Origin: Porticoccaceae bacterium
Lineage (GTDB): Bacteria; Pseudomonadota; Gammaproteobacteria; Pseudomonadales; GM7GCV1
Reading direction: 5' to 3'
Assembly: GCA_018662305.1 (NCBI GenBank)
Contig: JABJGI010000133.1
Span: forward strand, 1 to 44,483
DNA length: 44,483 bases
The notes below the pieces were generated by a model. The model was given only the letters and a program-made list of their open reading frames with translations, was not told where the DNA came from and searched no databases. Made by a program: the position numbers and the translations under genes. Shown piece by piece: positions 8,856-19,267 of this stretch; positions within the stretch are counted from its first letter, which is position 1; every line of letters starts with the position of its first letter.

Positions 8856-11800
8856 TTCAAATTCTGTCGAATCAACTCCCCTCGATCTAGCTGTCCGCCA
8901 GCAGGCGCTAGATATTAGTCGCTCTTTCGCTGTAAGTGCGCCGGCAGGTTCGGGCAAGACATCTCTATTGGTACAGAGAGTTCTGCGCCTATTGGCTATT
9001 TCGGAGCGTCCTGAAGAAATCCTAGCCATTACCTTTACCCGCAAAGCTGCAGCTGAAATGCGTCACCGCATTCTCGACTCATTGCGCAATGCTGCATCGG
9101 AAAAACCGGCAGAGAATTCCTACGAGGCCTCCCTTCAAGCAGACGCAAAAGCGGTATTAAAGCGAGATGCACAGCTAGGCTGGAATCTATTAGAAAACCC
9201 GGAAAGGCTGCGCCTGCAAACCATCGATGGGTTTTGCAGCTATCTGACGCAAAGACTCTGCCTGGAAACCGGTCTAAGTCACCCGGGAAATCTGGTAGAG
9301 CGACCAGGACAGCTATACAGGCTCGCCGCTGAACAACTACTTACCCACATCAATCGCGAGGATGCTCTGGGCGACGCTGTGCGCCACTTGGTGCGCCATT
9401 TCGAAGGCAATCAGGATGAATTGGCGGGACTGCTCGCAAGCCTTCTCGATTCACGTGCTAGTTGGCTTGACCTGGTTCTGAATCCCGAGTTTGGTGAGGG
9501 CCAATTAAAGGCTAACTTTACCCAACTCATCGATGGCGAACTTAGCAATCTGCGTCGACAGCTCGTACACATTGATATCGCCGAATTGAGGGAACTCTTT
9601 GCATATTCGCAAAGGAATCTTCCCGGTGAAGTGGGCGCTGAGGATATCCAGTTCAGCGATAAGGCCTACTGTTTTAGTCGTTATCTAGAAATCTGGCAAT
9701 CCCTCACCAATATGCTGCTCACCCAAAAGGGAGAGGTTCGCAGCCCCAAGGGAATCAATATCAAACTGGGCTTTCCACCCAAGAGCGCTGGGGCCGAAGC
9801 AGAGGCAATGCTTGAACGCATCAAGGCCTTCTTAAATACATTGGAGGGCCAGCCAGAGTTGGTCACTCAGCTCAACCGAGTTAGAAAGCTTCCCCTGCTG
9901 GAAAATCAAAACTCCGAAGCAAATGAAACCCTGTCTTCCCTGGCGCTCTGTCTGCCGGTTCTTGCAGCCGAATTGAAATTGGCCTTCGCCAGTGCGGGTG
10001 AGGCGGATTTTTCCGCTATCAGTATTTCCGCTCTCGAGGCGCTGGGAGAGCCAGATAACCCAACCCGGCTGAACTTGCGCTTGGATTACCGTATCCAACA
10101 TATTTTGGTAGATGAGTTCCAGGATACCTCTGCCCTTCAAATGGGCCTCCTGGAGCGTTTAACGGCCGGCTGGGAGGCAGGCGATGGTCGCACCCTATTT
10201 TTAGTAGGTGACGCCATGCAGAGCATCTACGGCTTCCGCAAGGCCAACGTTTCTCTCTTTATTCGTGCGCGGGAACTCGGCATTGGAACGGTAACTCTAC
10301 AACCATTGGATCTCGGCACTAATTTTCGTTCGGCCCCCGCCATTGTCGATTGGGTGAACCAAAGTTTTAACCATATATTTCCAGCTCGGGATGACCGAGC
10401 TCGAGGGCAAGTGCAATATCGAGCCAGCTCAGCTCAGAAAGCCATCAATACAGAAGCTAGTGTCCAGTTAAATGGCTATAGGGAATCAGAAAGTGAAGCG
10501 GATGCCATCGCTGCGTCCATCGCTGCTAAGTTGTCTGGCGATTGCGGCGATATCGCCATATTGGTTAGGGCGCGCACTCATCTCAAACAGATTGTCGAGG
10601 CGCTAAAAGCACGCAACATTCCCTGGCAGGCACAAAATATTGAACCTCTGGGTCAGCGGATGCATGTATTGGACATGCACTCCCTGGTCCGGCTCTTACA
10701 CAGTCCGGGGGACCGTATTGCCTGGTTGTCGTTGCTCAGGTCTCCCATGCTCGGTCTGGATATGTCCGACTTGCACACTATTGCCAATAGTGACTCAAAC
10801 TGCCTTTGGAACAATATTCAGAATGTCGAGGAGTGCTCTGAAGAAAAGAATACTGAAGAGCAATATGCTGACCTCAGTACTGACGCCAAAGAGCGTTTAG
10901 GCCGATTCGCTGAGCTGCTTTCAGAAGCACAGCAGCAACTGGGTTTAAGCGAGCTTCGAGAGCTGGTGGCAGCCCTGTGGCAGCAGCTAGGCGGCAACCA
11001 AAGCTTGTTTAAATCCAGCTATCAGCAGGATCTTGATGACTACCTCAGCCTGCTTGAGTCGCTAGCTCAGGGCAATCTTGTTCAGGATATGGAAGCCTTT
11101 GAAGAAGAGCTGGGGCAACTTTACGCGCGCCCAGATACTGGCCCGGACTGCCCACTCAAAATCATGACAATACACGCCGCCAAGGGTCTTGAATTTGATC
11201 ATGTCTATCTGCCGCAGCTACAACGCAGTACAGCAGGCATGCAACAGAATCCAGCGCTGGTTTGGCAGGAGCGAGAATTTTCTGAGGGCCACACCGCCTT
11301 TCTGGCAGCGGCCAAGCCCGCCAAAAATGATTCTGATTCAGTCTACAAATGGCTCTTAGCCGACGAACGAGAAAAGGTTCTGGACGAATCGGCCCGCCTA
11401 CTTTATGTCGCCTGCACGCGAGCCAAACTGAGTTTAACTATCAGTGGGTTAATCCAATGGGACGACAAAAAGGAAGACTGGAAAGCACCCACCAGTAATT
11501 CCTTATTGGCTCTGCTCTGGCCTGAACATCAGGAGGAATTTCTCTCTGGCATGCAGCGAGAACAGATTCTAACGGGTGAGGAAGAGGTTCCTGTATTAAC
11601 CGGCATTCGAAGAATTGAGTCTGCTGCGATAGTGGATTTACCCGATTCACTCATCCAGCAAGAAGAACTCGAAGCCCCGGAGACCTACCTCTCTGCCTTT
11701 AAGGAAAATCTGATTCAGCGCGTTGTTGGCAACCTGTTGCATTACAACTTGATGGAAGTCGCGCTTGGCCAATCTAAAACTGAGAGTCAGCATCGAGAAG

Positions 11801-12237
11801 ATTGGACTCGCAAGCTTAGGGTCTCCGGCCTAAGCGAAACTGATCAGACCGAGGCCCTCAAGAGGTTGAAACTCGGGTTTACCAAGGCTAGGGAGACAGA
11901 CTTTGGCCAGTGGGTGCTAAACCCAGATCATCAGGAGTCGGCCTGCGAATTGGAAATCGAACAGCTGCTTGCCGACGGTTCCCTATCCCGCTCCATTGTT
12001 GACCGAACCTTTGTGGCTAAGGATCCAAATGAAAATGGAGAGAGCACAAGATGGATTATCGACTACAAGTCGGCAATGCCCTCAGCAGGACAATCGGAAT
12101 CAGACTTTCTGAAATCTCAGGAAGAAAAATATCGTGATCAACTGGCTCGCTATCGATCTCTTTTCGAAGGTGACCAGGCCATCAAAACACTGCTTTATTT
12201 CCCAGCTGCAAACCTCCATCAGGAAGTCGAATTCTAA
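8842..12237 (+). CDS. UvrD-family helicase / AddA- or RecB-like exonuclease subunit
   Basis: Walker A APAGSGKTSLLVQRV, LAITFTRKAAAEMR, HILVDEFQDTS, LYVACTRAK; C-terminal nuclease-like RWIIDYKSA...QLARYRSLF. Confidence 0.88.
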   Translation: MTTASSNSVESTPLDLAVRQQALDISRSFAVSAPAGSGKTSLLVQRVLRLLAISERPEEILAITFTRKAAAEMRHRILDSLRNAASEKPAENSYEASLQADAKAVLKRDAQLGWNLLENPERLRLQTIDGFCSYLTQRLCLETGLSHPGNLVERPGQLYRLAAEQLLTHINREDALGDAVRHLVRHFEGNQDELAGLLASLLDSRASWLDLVLNPEFGEGQLKANFTQLIDGELSNLRRQLVHIDIAELRELFAYSQRNLPGEVGAEDIQFSDKAYCFSRYLEIWQSLTNMLLTQKGEVRSPKGINIKLGFPPKSAGAEAEAMLERIKAFLNTLEGQPELVTQLNRVRKLPLLENQNSEANETLSSLALCLPVLAAELKLAFASAGEADFSAISISALEALGEPDNPTRLNLRLDYRIQHILVDEFQDTSALQMGLLERLTAGWEAGDGRTLFLVGDAMQSIYGFRKANVSLFIRARELGIGTVTLQPLDLGTNFRSAPAIVDWVNQSFNHIFPARDDRARGQVQYRASSAQKAINTEASVQLNGYRESESEADAIAASIAAKLSGDCGDIAILVRARTHLKQIVEALKARNIPWQAQNIEPLGQRMHVLDMHSLVRLLHSPGDRIAWLSLLRSPMLGLDMSDLHTIANSDSNCLWNNIQNVEECSEEKNTEEQYADLSTDAKERLGRFAELLSEAQQQLGLSELRELVAALWQQLGGNQSLFKSSYQQDLDDYLSLLESLAQGNLVQDMEAFEEELGQLYARPDTGPDCPLKIMTIHAAKGLEFDHVYLPQLQRSTAGMQQNPALVWQEREFSEGHTAFLAAAKPAKNDSDSVYKWLLADEREKVLDESARLLYVACTRAKLSLTISGLIQWDDKKEDWKAPTSNSLLALLWPEHQEEFLSGMQREQILTGEEEVPVLTGIRRIESAAIVDLPDSLIQQEELEAPETYLSAFKENLIQRVVGNLLHYNLMEVALGQSKTESQHREDWTRKLRVSGLSETDQTEALKRLKLGFTKARETDFGQWVLNPDHQESACELEIEQLLADGSLSRSIVDRTFVAKDPNENGESTRWIIDYKSAMPSAGQSESDFLKSQEEKYRDQLARYRSLFEGDQAIKTLLYFPAANLHQEVEF

Positions 12238-12351
12238 ATTCAGGGTTTATCTATCAAAGCCATAAAAAAAGCACTGTGCAATGCATCGAAAGCTTCTGTT
12301 AAACTTCGCGGCCATTTTTAAGATAGCCTATTCAAAAAGCGCGCTAAGACC

Positions 12352-13452
12352 ATGAATTCCCAAGTAAAGAATTCCGAAATAAATAAGGACAGAATTGACG
12401 ACGTCAATATTCATTCATTGACGCCCATGATGCCTCCGCACAAGTTGCTGGAAGAGCTGCCGATGACAGAGGCCGCCGAAGCCACTGTACTGGAAGGCCG
12501 AAAAACCGTCCGCAATATCATTGACCGCACCGATCCCCGCATCATGATGGTGATTGGCCCCTGCTCTATCCATGACCCCGAAGCGGCCATGGATTACGCC
12601 CGACGCCTGAAAAAGTTAAGCGATCAAGTCAGCGACAGTATTTATGTGGTTATGCGTGTCTACTTTGAGAAGCCGCGCACCACTACGGGCTGGAAAGGTC
12701 TGATCAATGATCCAGACATGAACGATTCATTCGATATCGAAAAGGGTCTACGCGTTGCCAGAAAACTTCTGATCGATATTTCTGAATTGGGCCTGCCCAC
12801 ATCCACCGAAGCACTCGACCCTATTACTCCGCAATACATGCAGGACTTGATTAGCTGGTCAGCTATTGGCGCACGTACTACAGAATCTCAAACTCACAGA
12901 GAAATGGCTTCTGGTCTTTCCTCTGCTGTGGGATTCAAGAACGGTACCGACGGCAGTCTCGAAGTCGCGATTAATGCGCTTAAATCTGTTGCCAGCCCGC
13001 ACCGTTTTCTAGGTATCAACAAAGACGGCCAGGTTTCTGTTGTGCATTCCAAAGGCAACCCAAGCGCTCATGTGGTTCTTCGTGGCGGTGGTGGCAAGCC
13101 AAACTATGACTACGTTAGCGTTAAGCTGGCAGAAGAGAGTCTGGCCAAAGCCGGTCTGCCGGAAACCATTATGGTCGATTGCAGCCACGCCAATTCCAAT
13201 AAAAACCATGAGCTGCAATCACTGGTAATGGACAATATTTCTCACCAGATTGTCGACGGCAATAAAAGTATTGTCGCCCTGATGGTGGAGTCCAATATCG
13301 GTCCAGGGAATCAGAAGATTCCTGAAGACCTATCTCAACTCCAATACGGCGTATCAGTAACCGATGCCTGTATTGACTGGGAGACCACGGAGAAAAACCT
13401 TCTGGATATGCACGAAAAGATTAAGAATGTGCTGCCAGAAAGGCTCGGATAG
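12352..13452 (+). CDS. 3-deoxy-7-phosphoheptulonate synthase, class I (AroF/G/H type)
   Basis: IMMVIGPCSIHDPEAAMDYA, VYFEKPRTTTGWKGLINDP, GFKNGTDGSL, VDCSHANSNK. Confidence 0.93.
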   Translation: MNSQVKNSEINKDRIDDVNIHSLTPMMPPHKLLEELPMTEAAEATVLEGRKTVRNIIDRTDPRIMMVIGPCSIHDPEAAMDYARRLKKLSDQVSDSIYVVMRVYFEKPRTTTGWKGLINDPDMNDSFDIEKGLRVARKLLIDISELGLPTSTEALDPITPQYMQDLISWSAIGARTTESQTHREMASGLSSAVGFKNGTDGSLEVAINALKSVASPHRFLGINKDGQVSVVHSKGNPSAHVVLRGGGGKPNYDYVSVKLAEESLAKAGLPETIMVDCSHANSNKNHELQSLVMDNISHQIVDGNKSIVALMVESNIGPGNQKIPEDLSQLQYGVSVTDACIDWETTEKNLLDMHEKIKNVLPERLG

Positions 13453-13472
13453 GATTGTCTATTCACTATCGC

Positions 13473-13503
13473 AAAAAAAGGCCAGCAAATGCTGGCTTTT
13501 TTT
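13473..13503 (+). terminator. Rho-independent terminator after DAHP synthase
   Basis: aaaaaaagGCCAGCAaaTGCTGGCttttttt: perfect 7-bp stem flanked by A/T runs. Confidence 0.88.
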
Positions 13504-13531
13504 ATCTCAATTTTTAATATGAAACTCGACA

Positions 13532-13879
13532 ATGAGTAATCTCCCCAACTGCCCCAAATGCAATTCCGAATACACATACGAAGATCAAAATCTTTTGATC
13601 TGTCCTGAATGTGCGCATGAGTGGAGTGAGACCGACGCTGGAGTTGGAGTAGAGGCTGAAGCAGCAAAACTCGTTCGGGATTCCAACGGCAACCCTCTCA
13701 AAGACGGCGATACCGTTAGTGTTATCAAAGACCTCAAGGTAAAGGGCGCATCCTCGATGTTAAAGATTGGCACCAAGGTTAAAAATATCCGTCTGGTCGA
13801 GGGTGACCATGATATCGATTGCAAGATAGACGGCTTCGGCCCAATGAAGTTAAAGTCTGAATTTGTAAAAAAGGTCTAA
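13532..13879 (+). CDS. yjdM: PhnA/YjdM-family zinc-ribbon protein
   Basis: [25 protein letters not shown] and [23 protein letters not shown]. Confidence 0.92.
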   Translation: MSNLPNCPKCNSEYTYEDQNLLICPECAHEWSETDAGVGVEAEAAKLVRDSNGNPLKDGDTVSVIKDLKVKGASSMLKIGTKVKNIRLVEGDHDIDCKIDGFGPMKLKSEFVKKV

Positions 13880-13898
13880 ATTGAGAGGGGGCGACGCC

Positions 13899-14630
13899 AT
13901 GCAAAAAAAAACAAAATTCATACTTCTTCGAGTGATCTTTGTGGCTGCGCTTCTGGCGCTCATTCCACTATTCGGCGGTGTCGGATCCAAGTTGGGGCTG
14001 TGGGAGCCCATGACCGGCTTTCGAATGACTATGAATTACATGAATTATTCCGCCATCGCCGCGCTTGTGGTGCTCTTTATGCTGCTTAAGTACGGGCTCA
14101 AAGATCTGCGAAATACGGTTATTTCCTTTGTGGCGCTCGTTGCCTGTGTGTTGGGTGGGTATATCTATGGCGTGAATCAGGAACCGACAGACTGGACTGG
14201 TTTGCGAGGTGTGAATGACATCAGCACCGATAAAGAGAATCCGCCGCAATTCGAAGCTTTACTCGATGCTCCTGGCAGAACCAATAGTTTGGAATATAGC
14301 GCGGAAACTGTGGCAAGGCAGAGCGCCAAATTCCCTTGGGTACAGCCCGTTTTGACCGACTTAAGTGCGGCCGACGCTTATACAAGAGCAGTTGGCATTG
14401 CCACTGATCTCGGCTGGGAAGTCACCGGCGAAGATCCTGATCGAGGAAGGTTTGAAGCGACGGATTACACTAAGTGGTTTTATTTTCATGATGACCTTGT
14501 TGTCCGCATTACTGCAGAAACTGATGGCAGCCGAGTTGACCTTAGAAGCTCATCTCGGGTGGGTGGATCGGATCACGGCCTGGGTGCGATTCGAATTATG
14601 AAATTTACCGAAGCTTTTAACAGCCAGTAA
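13899..14630 (+). CDS. DUF1499 domain-containing membrane protein
   Basis: Three N-terminal TM helices, then TDLSAADAYTRAVGIATDLGWEV...DRGRFEATDYTKWFYFHDDLVVRI...VDLRSSSRVGGSDHGLGAIRI. Confidence 0.85.
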   Translation: MQKKTKFILLRVIFVAALLALIPLFGGVGSKLGLWEPMTGFRMTMNYMNYSAIAALVVLFMLLKYGLKDLRNTVISFVALVACVLGGYIYGVNQEPTDWTGLRGVNDISTDKENPPQFEALLDAPGRTNSLEYSAETVARQSAKFPWVQPVLTDLSAADAYTRAVGIATDLGWEVTGEDPDRGRFEATDYTKWFYFHDDLVVRITAETDGSRVDLRSSSRVGGSDHGLGAIRIMKFTEAFNSQ

Positions 14631-14752
14631 GAGCAGGCACGAACCAAAACCAGAGTGGGAGTCAGAAACCTGTCTCGCAATAACAATTCCTTCCCCCTAA
14701 CACTACAATGCCCTCTTAAGGACTAATCAAAATCTATAATAAGGGGCGCTCA

Positions 14753-15316
14753 ATGAAGCTAATCCAAAAATTCTTACTCGCTGTCTTAGCAGCGTCGGTA
14801 ACTCTGCTATCAACTCAATCTTCTGCTGAACCCGTCGAGGTCTATCTGCTTGATCGAATCAACGGCATTTTGAATCACTACTGCCTAGATGTGAACGGAC
14901 CTCCCACCAATATGCAGTTGGAGACCCCGCTTCAGGTGCACACCTGCTATAGCTATCAGGGGGACTTATCTCCAGACCAAACTCTGGACTCAGCGGAAAT
15001 TGCCGAAGGTAAATTCCGTATAGCGGAAGTGGATATGTGCGCTCAGATGGATTGGTTTGAACCAGGCGCAACCGTGACTTTGAAAGAGTGCGCCGATATC
15101 GACGAACAGAAATTTGATTTTCGGGTAAACGGCCAGATATCTCCTCCCGCCTATCCCGAGCTCTGTCTTACCGCTGGCCCTACCCATTGGCTTGGCGGCC
15201 CAGCTGGCGGACCTTTCAATGACAATATGGCTCGCACATTGCATTTGCAACGCTGCGGCGATGAGGCTTCTCGCTATCAGCGTTGGGGCACTCGTACCGA
15301 GATGACTGCAAATTGA
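14753..15316 (+). CDS. Secreted protein, possibly ricin-type beta-trefoil-like
   Basis: Signal peptide; HYCLDVNGPPTNMQLETPLQVHTCYSYQGDLSPDQ and PELCLTAGP suggest a degenerate ricin B fold. Confidence 0.5.
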   Translation: MKLIQKFLLAVLAASVTLLSTQSSAEPVEVYLLDRINGILNHYCLDVNGPPTNMQLETPLQVHTCYSYQGDLSPDQTLDSAEIAEGKFRIAEVDMCAQMDWFEPGATVTLKECADIDEQKFDFRVNGQISPPAYPELCLTAGPTHWLGGPAGGPFNDNMARTLHLQRCGDEASRYQRWGTRTEMTAN

Positions 15317-15366
15317 GTCGCACTTACTGAAACCAATTTGTACGCCCTACTCGCCAGATACAACCT

Positions 15367-16329
15367 ATGAATAGACTCCTCCGTTTTTCCATTCTCCTGA
15401 TCTTTACGTCATGGGCACAACTCACCCACAGCGCAGAGGATGTAGACCTGGAGATCGGCTCTGGAAGTCTTCTACTCAACTTGGGTAGTGAGGCGGCGAG
15501 GTATGTCGAGGTTTTTTACTATAGGCCCACTAGCTTTAACCCGAGCTCAAAAGTTGTCCTGGTTATTCCTGGATCCGGAAGAAATGCCGACGACTACCGC
15601 GATAGCTGGATAGAAAGTGCGGACAAATACGACCTATTGGTGGTCTCCCCGGCCTATCCGGAAAGTGAATACGACTTGGCGGCTTATCAACTCGGCGGAT
15701 TAATCACCAATCTGGAGCTTATCGATCCGAGTATCGAAATGATTGATGGCCGACCCTACAAATATCGTATGGAAGACGAGAACATAAAGTTTTCATATGT
15801 CAGCAATGCGGACGAATACCTGTTTGAAGATTTCGATAAGATCTTTGCTCAGGTTAAAGAGCTAACAGGAATAACAGAGGAAAAGTACGACCTCTTTGGC
15901 CACTCTGCAGGAGGCCAGTTATTGCATCGCTACGCTATTTTTAAACCTTCATCTAACGCTGATCGAATCGTCGCTGGGAATGCAGGGTTTTATACTCTGC
16001 CCAATCATAGTGCATCATTTCCTTTTGGTTTGGAGGGCACAAACGCCTCGAATGAACAGTTGCAGCAGTCATTCTCCACTAAGCTAATTCTATTACTCGG
16101 CGAAGAGGACAATCAGCAGGAAACCGGTGGCATTATGCTGCATACACCCAAAGCCGATCAGCAAGGCCTAGGGAGATTTGAGAGAGGAAATTATTTTTTT
16201 GAGCACAGCCGCACTGCTGCTCTAGCACGGGAGTTTGAATTTAGCTGGACGCTTGAGATCGTAGAAGGCGTTGGGCACAACTACAGAGCTATGGGTGCCG
16301 CTGCGGCAGAATTGCTCTACTCAGAATAA
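15367..16329 (+). CDS. Secreted alpha/beta hydrolase
   Basis: Signal peptide; VLVIPGSGRNADDYRDSW and nucleophile elbow YDLFGHSAGGQ; C-terminal EGVGHNY. Confidence 0.8.
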   Translation: MNRLLRFSILLIFTSWAQLTHSAEDVDLEIGSGSLLLNLGSEAARYVEVFYYRPTSFNPSSKVVLVIPGSGRNADDYRDSWIESADKYDLLVVSPAYPESEYDLAAYQLGGLITNLELIDPSIEMIDGRPYKYRMEDENIKFSYVSNADEYLFEDFDKIFAQVKELTGITEEKYDLFGHSAGGQLLHRYAIFKPSSNADRIVAGNAGFYTLPNHSASFPFGLEGTNASNEQLQQSFSTKLILLLGEEDNQQETGGIMLHTPKADQQGLGRFERGNYFFEHSRTAALAREFEFSWTLEIVEGVGHNYRAMGAAAAELLYSE

Positions 16330-16413
16330 AACCCGCTTGGCTATTTGCCACAAAACTGTAACTTAATGGGTTAACCACGCGTCTGGAAGTTATAGGCTTT
16401 TAGAGGAGAGACT

Positions 16414-17094
16414 TTGTTCCGATATCCCTTTTTCTTACTTTTACTCTTATTTTTACTTTGCCTAGGGTCGATTCAGGCTTCGGCTGATATCAATCTCACC
16501 TCCATTGACGAGGGAGGTATCTTGGCGTGGGAAAAAGAAGTGTTTGATGGTGAAACAATTTACGAAACCTCCGTCTTGGGTGGAACCCCGGCGCTCAAAG
16601 CCACTAGCAATGACGCCGCCTCAGGCCTTCTACTAAAACATCCAATTGATCTACAGGAAACGCCCTATCTCAATTGGAGCTGGTTGATCACCCAAAATTT
16701 GCCAATCACCGATGAGCGAGCAAAGGCCGGTGATGATTTTGCCGCACGAGTTTATGTGGTGATAGAAGGCGGCTTCTTTGTCTGGAACACTAAGTCTGTT
16801 ACCTATGTCTGGTCGAGCTCTCAGGAGACTGGCGAGTCTTGGGGCAATCCTTTTGCTGAATCGAACGTCAAGATGATTTCAGTGCGCGGAAAAGATGACA
16901 ATCTAAATCAGTGGTACCACGAGAAGCGGAATGTCTATCAGGACTTAATTGCTATGTTCGGCGACAAAGGCAGTGATGAAGCGAATTTAAAAGCGTATCG
17001 GTATATTGATGTGGTTGCCTTGATGACGGACACAGATAATAGTGGCGCTAGTGCAGAGTCCTACTATGGGGATATCCTGTTCAGTTCAGATTAG
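16414..17094 (+). CDS. DUF3047 domain-containing secreted protein
   Basis: Signal peptide; YLNWSWLITQNLP...DDFAARVYVVIEGG...VTYVWSSSQETGESWGNPF. Confidence 0.8.
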   Translation: MFRYPFFLLLLLFLLCLGSIQASADINLTSIDEGGILAWEKEVFDGETIYETSVLGGTPALKATSNDAASGLLLKHPIDLQETPYLNWSWLITQNLPITDERAKAGDDFAARVYVVIEGGFFVWNTKSVTYVWSSSQETGESWGNPFAESNVKMISVRGKDDNLNQWYHEKRNVYQDLIAMFGDKGSDEANLKAYRYIDVVALMTDTDNSGASAESYYGDILFSSD

Positions 17095-17125
17095 ATTCCA
17101 TTAAATAGACAATCGAGGAAGTAAC

Positions 17126-17881
17126 TTGATCTCAGAAAACCTTAGGCTGCCACTACTAACTTCGCTTCTACTTTCCGCCCTTTTAAGCGCCTGCGGAACG
17201 GACGAAGCAGAGGTGTCCGACAACACCTCAGCCCCAGCTAGCCCGCCAGCTTTATTGGCCGATGGCACCGAAGCTCCGGGGGCAAACAACTCCCCAATTT
17301 TTACTTGGGAAACCATGCCGACGACCTACGAACTTTTGCAGGCCCAGCCCTTTACCCTACCCTCAGGCGAAACCCATTGGTATCAGGTGGTTTATTTGCC
17401 CGAGGGCGGCGTCAATTGGGTACAGGCCCGAGCACTGGCAGAACAGCGCGGTGGCTACCTGGTTTCCTTTCATTCACAGGAAGAAAACGACTTCGCTTTC
17501 TCTCTAGTAACGGATGAAAAATACTGGTGGAAGTTCGATCACGGTACTTTGGATGACGGCACGCCCCTGTATAACCTCAGCGGCCCATTTATTGGAGGTT
17601 TTCAGCCAGATGGTTCACCACAGCCCGACGGCGGATGGCGCTGGGTAAGCGGCGAACCCATGAGCTGGATCAACTGGCAGAAAGAGGGTCTGGATATCGG
17701 CATCCATATCGCACCAGACAACCAGCCCAATAACAATAATGGCAATCAAAACGTCATGGCCTTTGGTGAAGTTGACGAAGTCGCTAGCTATTGGAGCGAT
17801 GTACCCCATTTGAAAGGCACCTACGGAACAACACTACCCCAGTCTTTTGGATTCATAATCGAATACAAAGCGCAACCCTAA
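17126..17881 (+). CDS. Lipoprotein with C-type lectin-like domain
   Basis: Lipobox LLSAC; WVQARALAEQRGGYLVSFHSQEENDFAFSLV...GGWRWVSGEPMSWINW is typical of the CTL fold. Confidence 0.82.
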   Translation: MISENLRLPLLTSLLLSALLSACGTDEAEVSDNTSAPASPPALLADGTEAPGANNSPIFTWETMPTTYELLQAQPFTLPSGETHWYQVVYLPEGGVNWVQARALAEQRGGYLVSFHSQEENDFAFSLVTDEKYWWKFDHGTLDDGTPLYNLSGPFIGGFQPDGSPQPDGGWRWVSGEPMSWINWQKEGLDIGIHIAPDNQPNNNNGNQNVMAFGEVDEVASYWSDVPHLKGTYGTTLPQSFGFIIEYKAQP

Positions 17882-17905
17882 ACCGATTTAAAGCAGGACA
17901 AATAC

Positions 17906-18565
17906 ATGGCAACCATACTTATTACCGGCACCAACAAAGGCATTGGCCTGCAGCTTTGCTCACAACTCAGCGAACGTGGCGATGAGGTCATTGCCCTTTG
18001 TCGGACAGCGAGCCCAGAGCTAAAAGCATTAGGAATTCGCGTCATTGAAGGAATCGACATCGGTGACTCAGCCTCTGTTAGTAAACTCAAAGCTGAACTC
18101 GGCGACCAGCATCTAGACGTTCTTATCAATAATGCAGGAATTCTGCGCGGCGACTCTTTTGGCAGTCTCGATTACGAAGAGATGCTGGAGCAGTATCGAG
18201 TCAACACTCTTGGGCCGTTGATGATTACCGAAGCACTTGTGGGCAACCTCTCTGATGGATCAAAGGTCGCCATTGTGTCTAGCCGCGTCGGCTCAATCGA
18301 TGACAACGGTTCCGGCGGAATGTACGGATACCGGGCCTCAAAGACGGCGGTAAACATGGTTGGCACCAACCTGAAGTACGAGTTGGAACCGCGGGGAATT
18401 TCGATAGTTCTGTTGCACCCCGGTATGGTAGCTACCGAGATGACCGGTGGGCGGGGTATCTCTCCCTCTGATTCTGCTAGCGGCCTTATCGAGCGTATCG
18501 ACGAGCTTAGTATGGAGAGCAGTGGCACATTTATGCATGCTGAGGGTTATCAACTGCCCTGGTAG
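17906..18565 (+). CDS. Short-chain dehydrogenase/reductase
   Basis: TGTNKGIGLQL, LINNAGIL, YRASKTAVNM. Confidence 0.9.
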   Translation: MATILITGTNKGIGLQLCSQLSERGDEVIALCRTASPELKALGIRVIEGIDIGDSASVSKLKAELGDQHLDVLINNAGILRGDSFGSLDYEEMLEQYRVNTLGPLMITEALVGNLSDGSKVAIVSSRVGSIDDNGSGGMYGYRASKTAVNMVGTNLKYELEPRGISIVLLHPGMVATEMTGGRGISPSDSASGLIERIDELSMESSGTFMHAEGYQLPW

Positions 18566-18573
18566 AGCCCGCT

Positions 18574-19239
18574 CTACATCCCTTTATTCAGAAAAGCTTT
18601 TCGCGCTTTCCAATCGGGCATAACCTCAGCTACCAAACGATGGAATCTGCTGTTGTGAGAAGGCTCCAGTAGGTGAGTTAGCTCGTGCACCAACACATAT
18701 TCGATGCAGGCTAGTGGGTATTTAATTAGCTCAAGACTGAGGTTGATTCGGTGCGTGTGTGTGTTGCAACTGCCCCACCGGGTTTTCATACGGCGCACCT
18801 TATATTCACTAGCTTTGGCACCTACCATCTGTTCCCAGTAATCTGCCAAGGTCGGCAACTTGATCAGGAGTTCCTTACGATAAAAATCATTCAGGGCCTT
18901 GTCGATGCGCTCTGGCGCTGCATCTTGGGGAATATTCAAGACCAATTTATCCTGATGAATACCGGTCGCGCTTATGCTTCCTGTGCAAAGCTTGTAGCGA
19001 TCGCCCAGAAACAATACATGTGATCCTACTACTATTTCAGGCTCTGCCTGTTCACGTCGATGCTGCACTCGCTGCTGTGCTTTAGCTATCCAATCCGAGC
19101 GCGAAGCAACAAAGTTTTCCACAACCCGGCGCGGCACTAACAGAGAAGCAGAAACGCAGATTTCACCCGTTGAGGGACGTATACGCAGATTTATGTTTTT
19201 TACGCGTTTACGGGTAAATAGAACCTCTAAGCCAGCCAT
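18574..19239 (-). CDS. YgjP/SprT-like (DUF45) zinc metallopeptidase
   Basis: MKTRWGSCNTHTHRINLSLELIKYP and HELTHLLEPSHNSRFH; likely start MAGLEVLF at 19239. Confidence 0.88.
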   Translation of the reverse strand: MAGLEVLFTRKRVKNINLRIRPSTGEICVSASLLVPRRVVENFVASRSDWIAKAQQRVQHRREQAEPEIVVGSHVLFLGDRYKLCTGSISATGIHQDKLVLNIPQDAAPERIDKALNDFYRKELLIKLPTLADYWEQMVGAKASEYKVRRMKTRWGSCNTHTHRINLSLELIKYPLACIEYVLVHELTHLLEPSHNSRFHRLVAEVMPDWKARKAFLNKGM

Positions 19240-19267
19240 TTGGGTGAGCTCTGGCCGATCGATTGTT

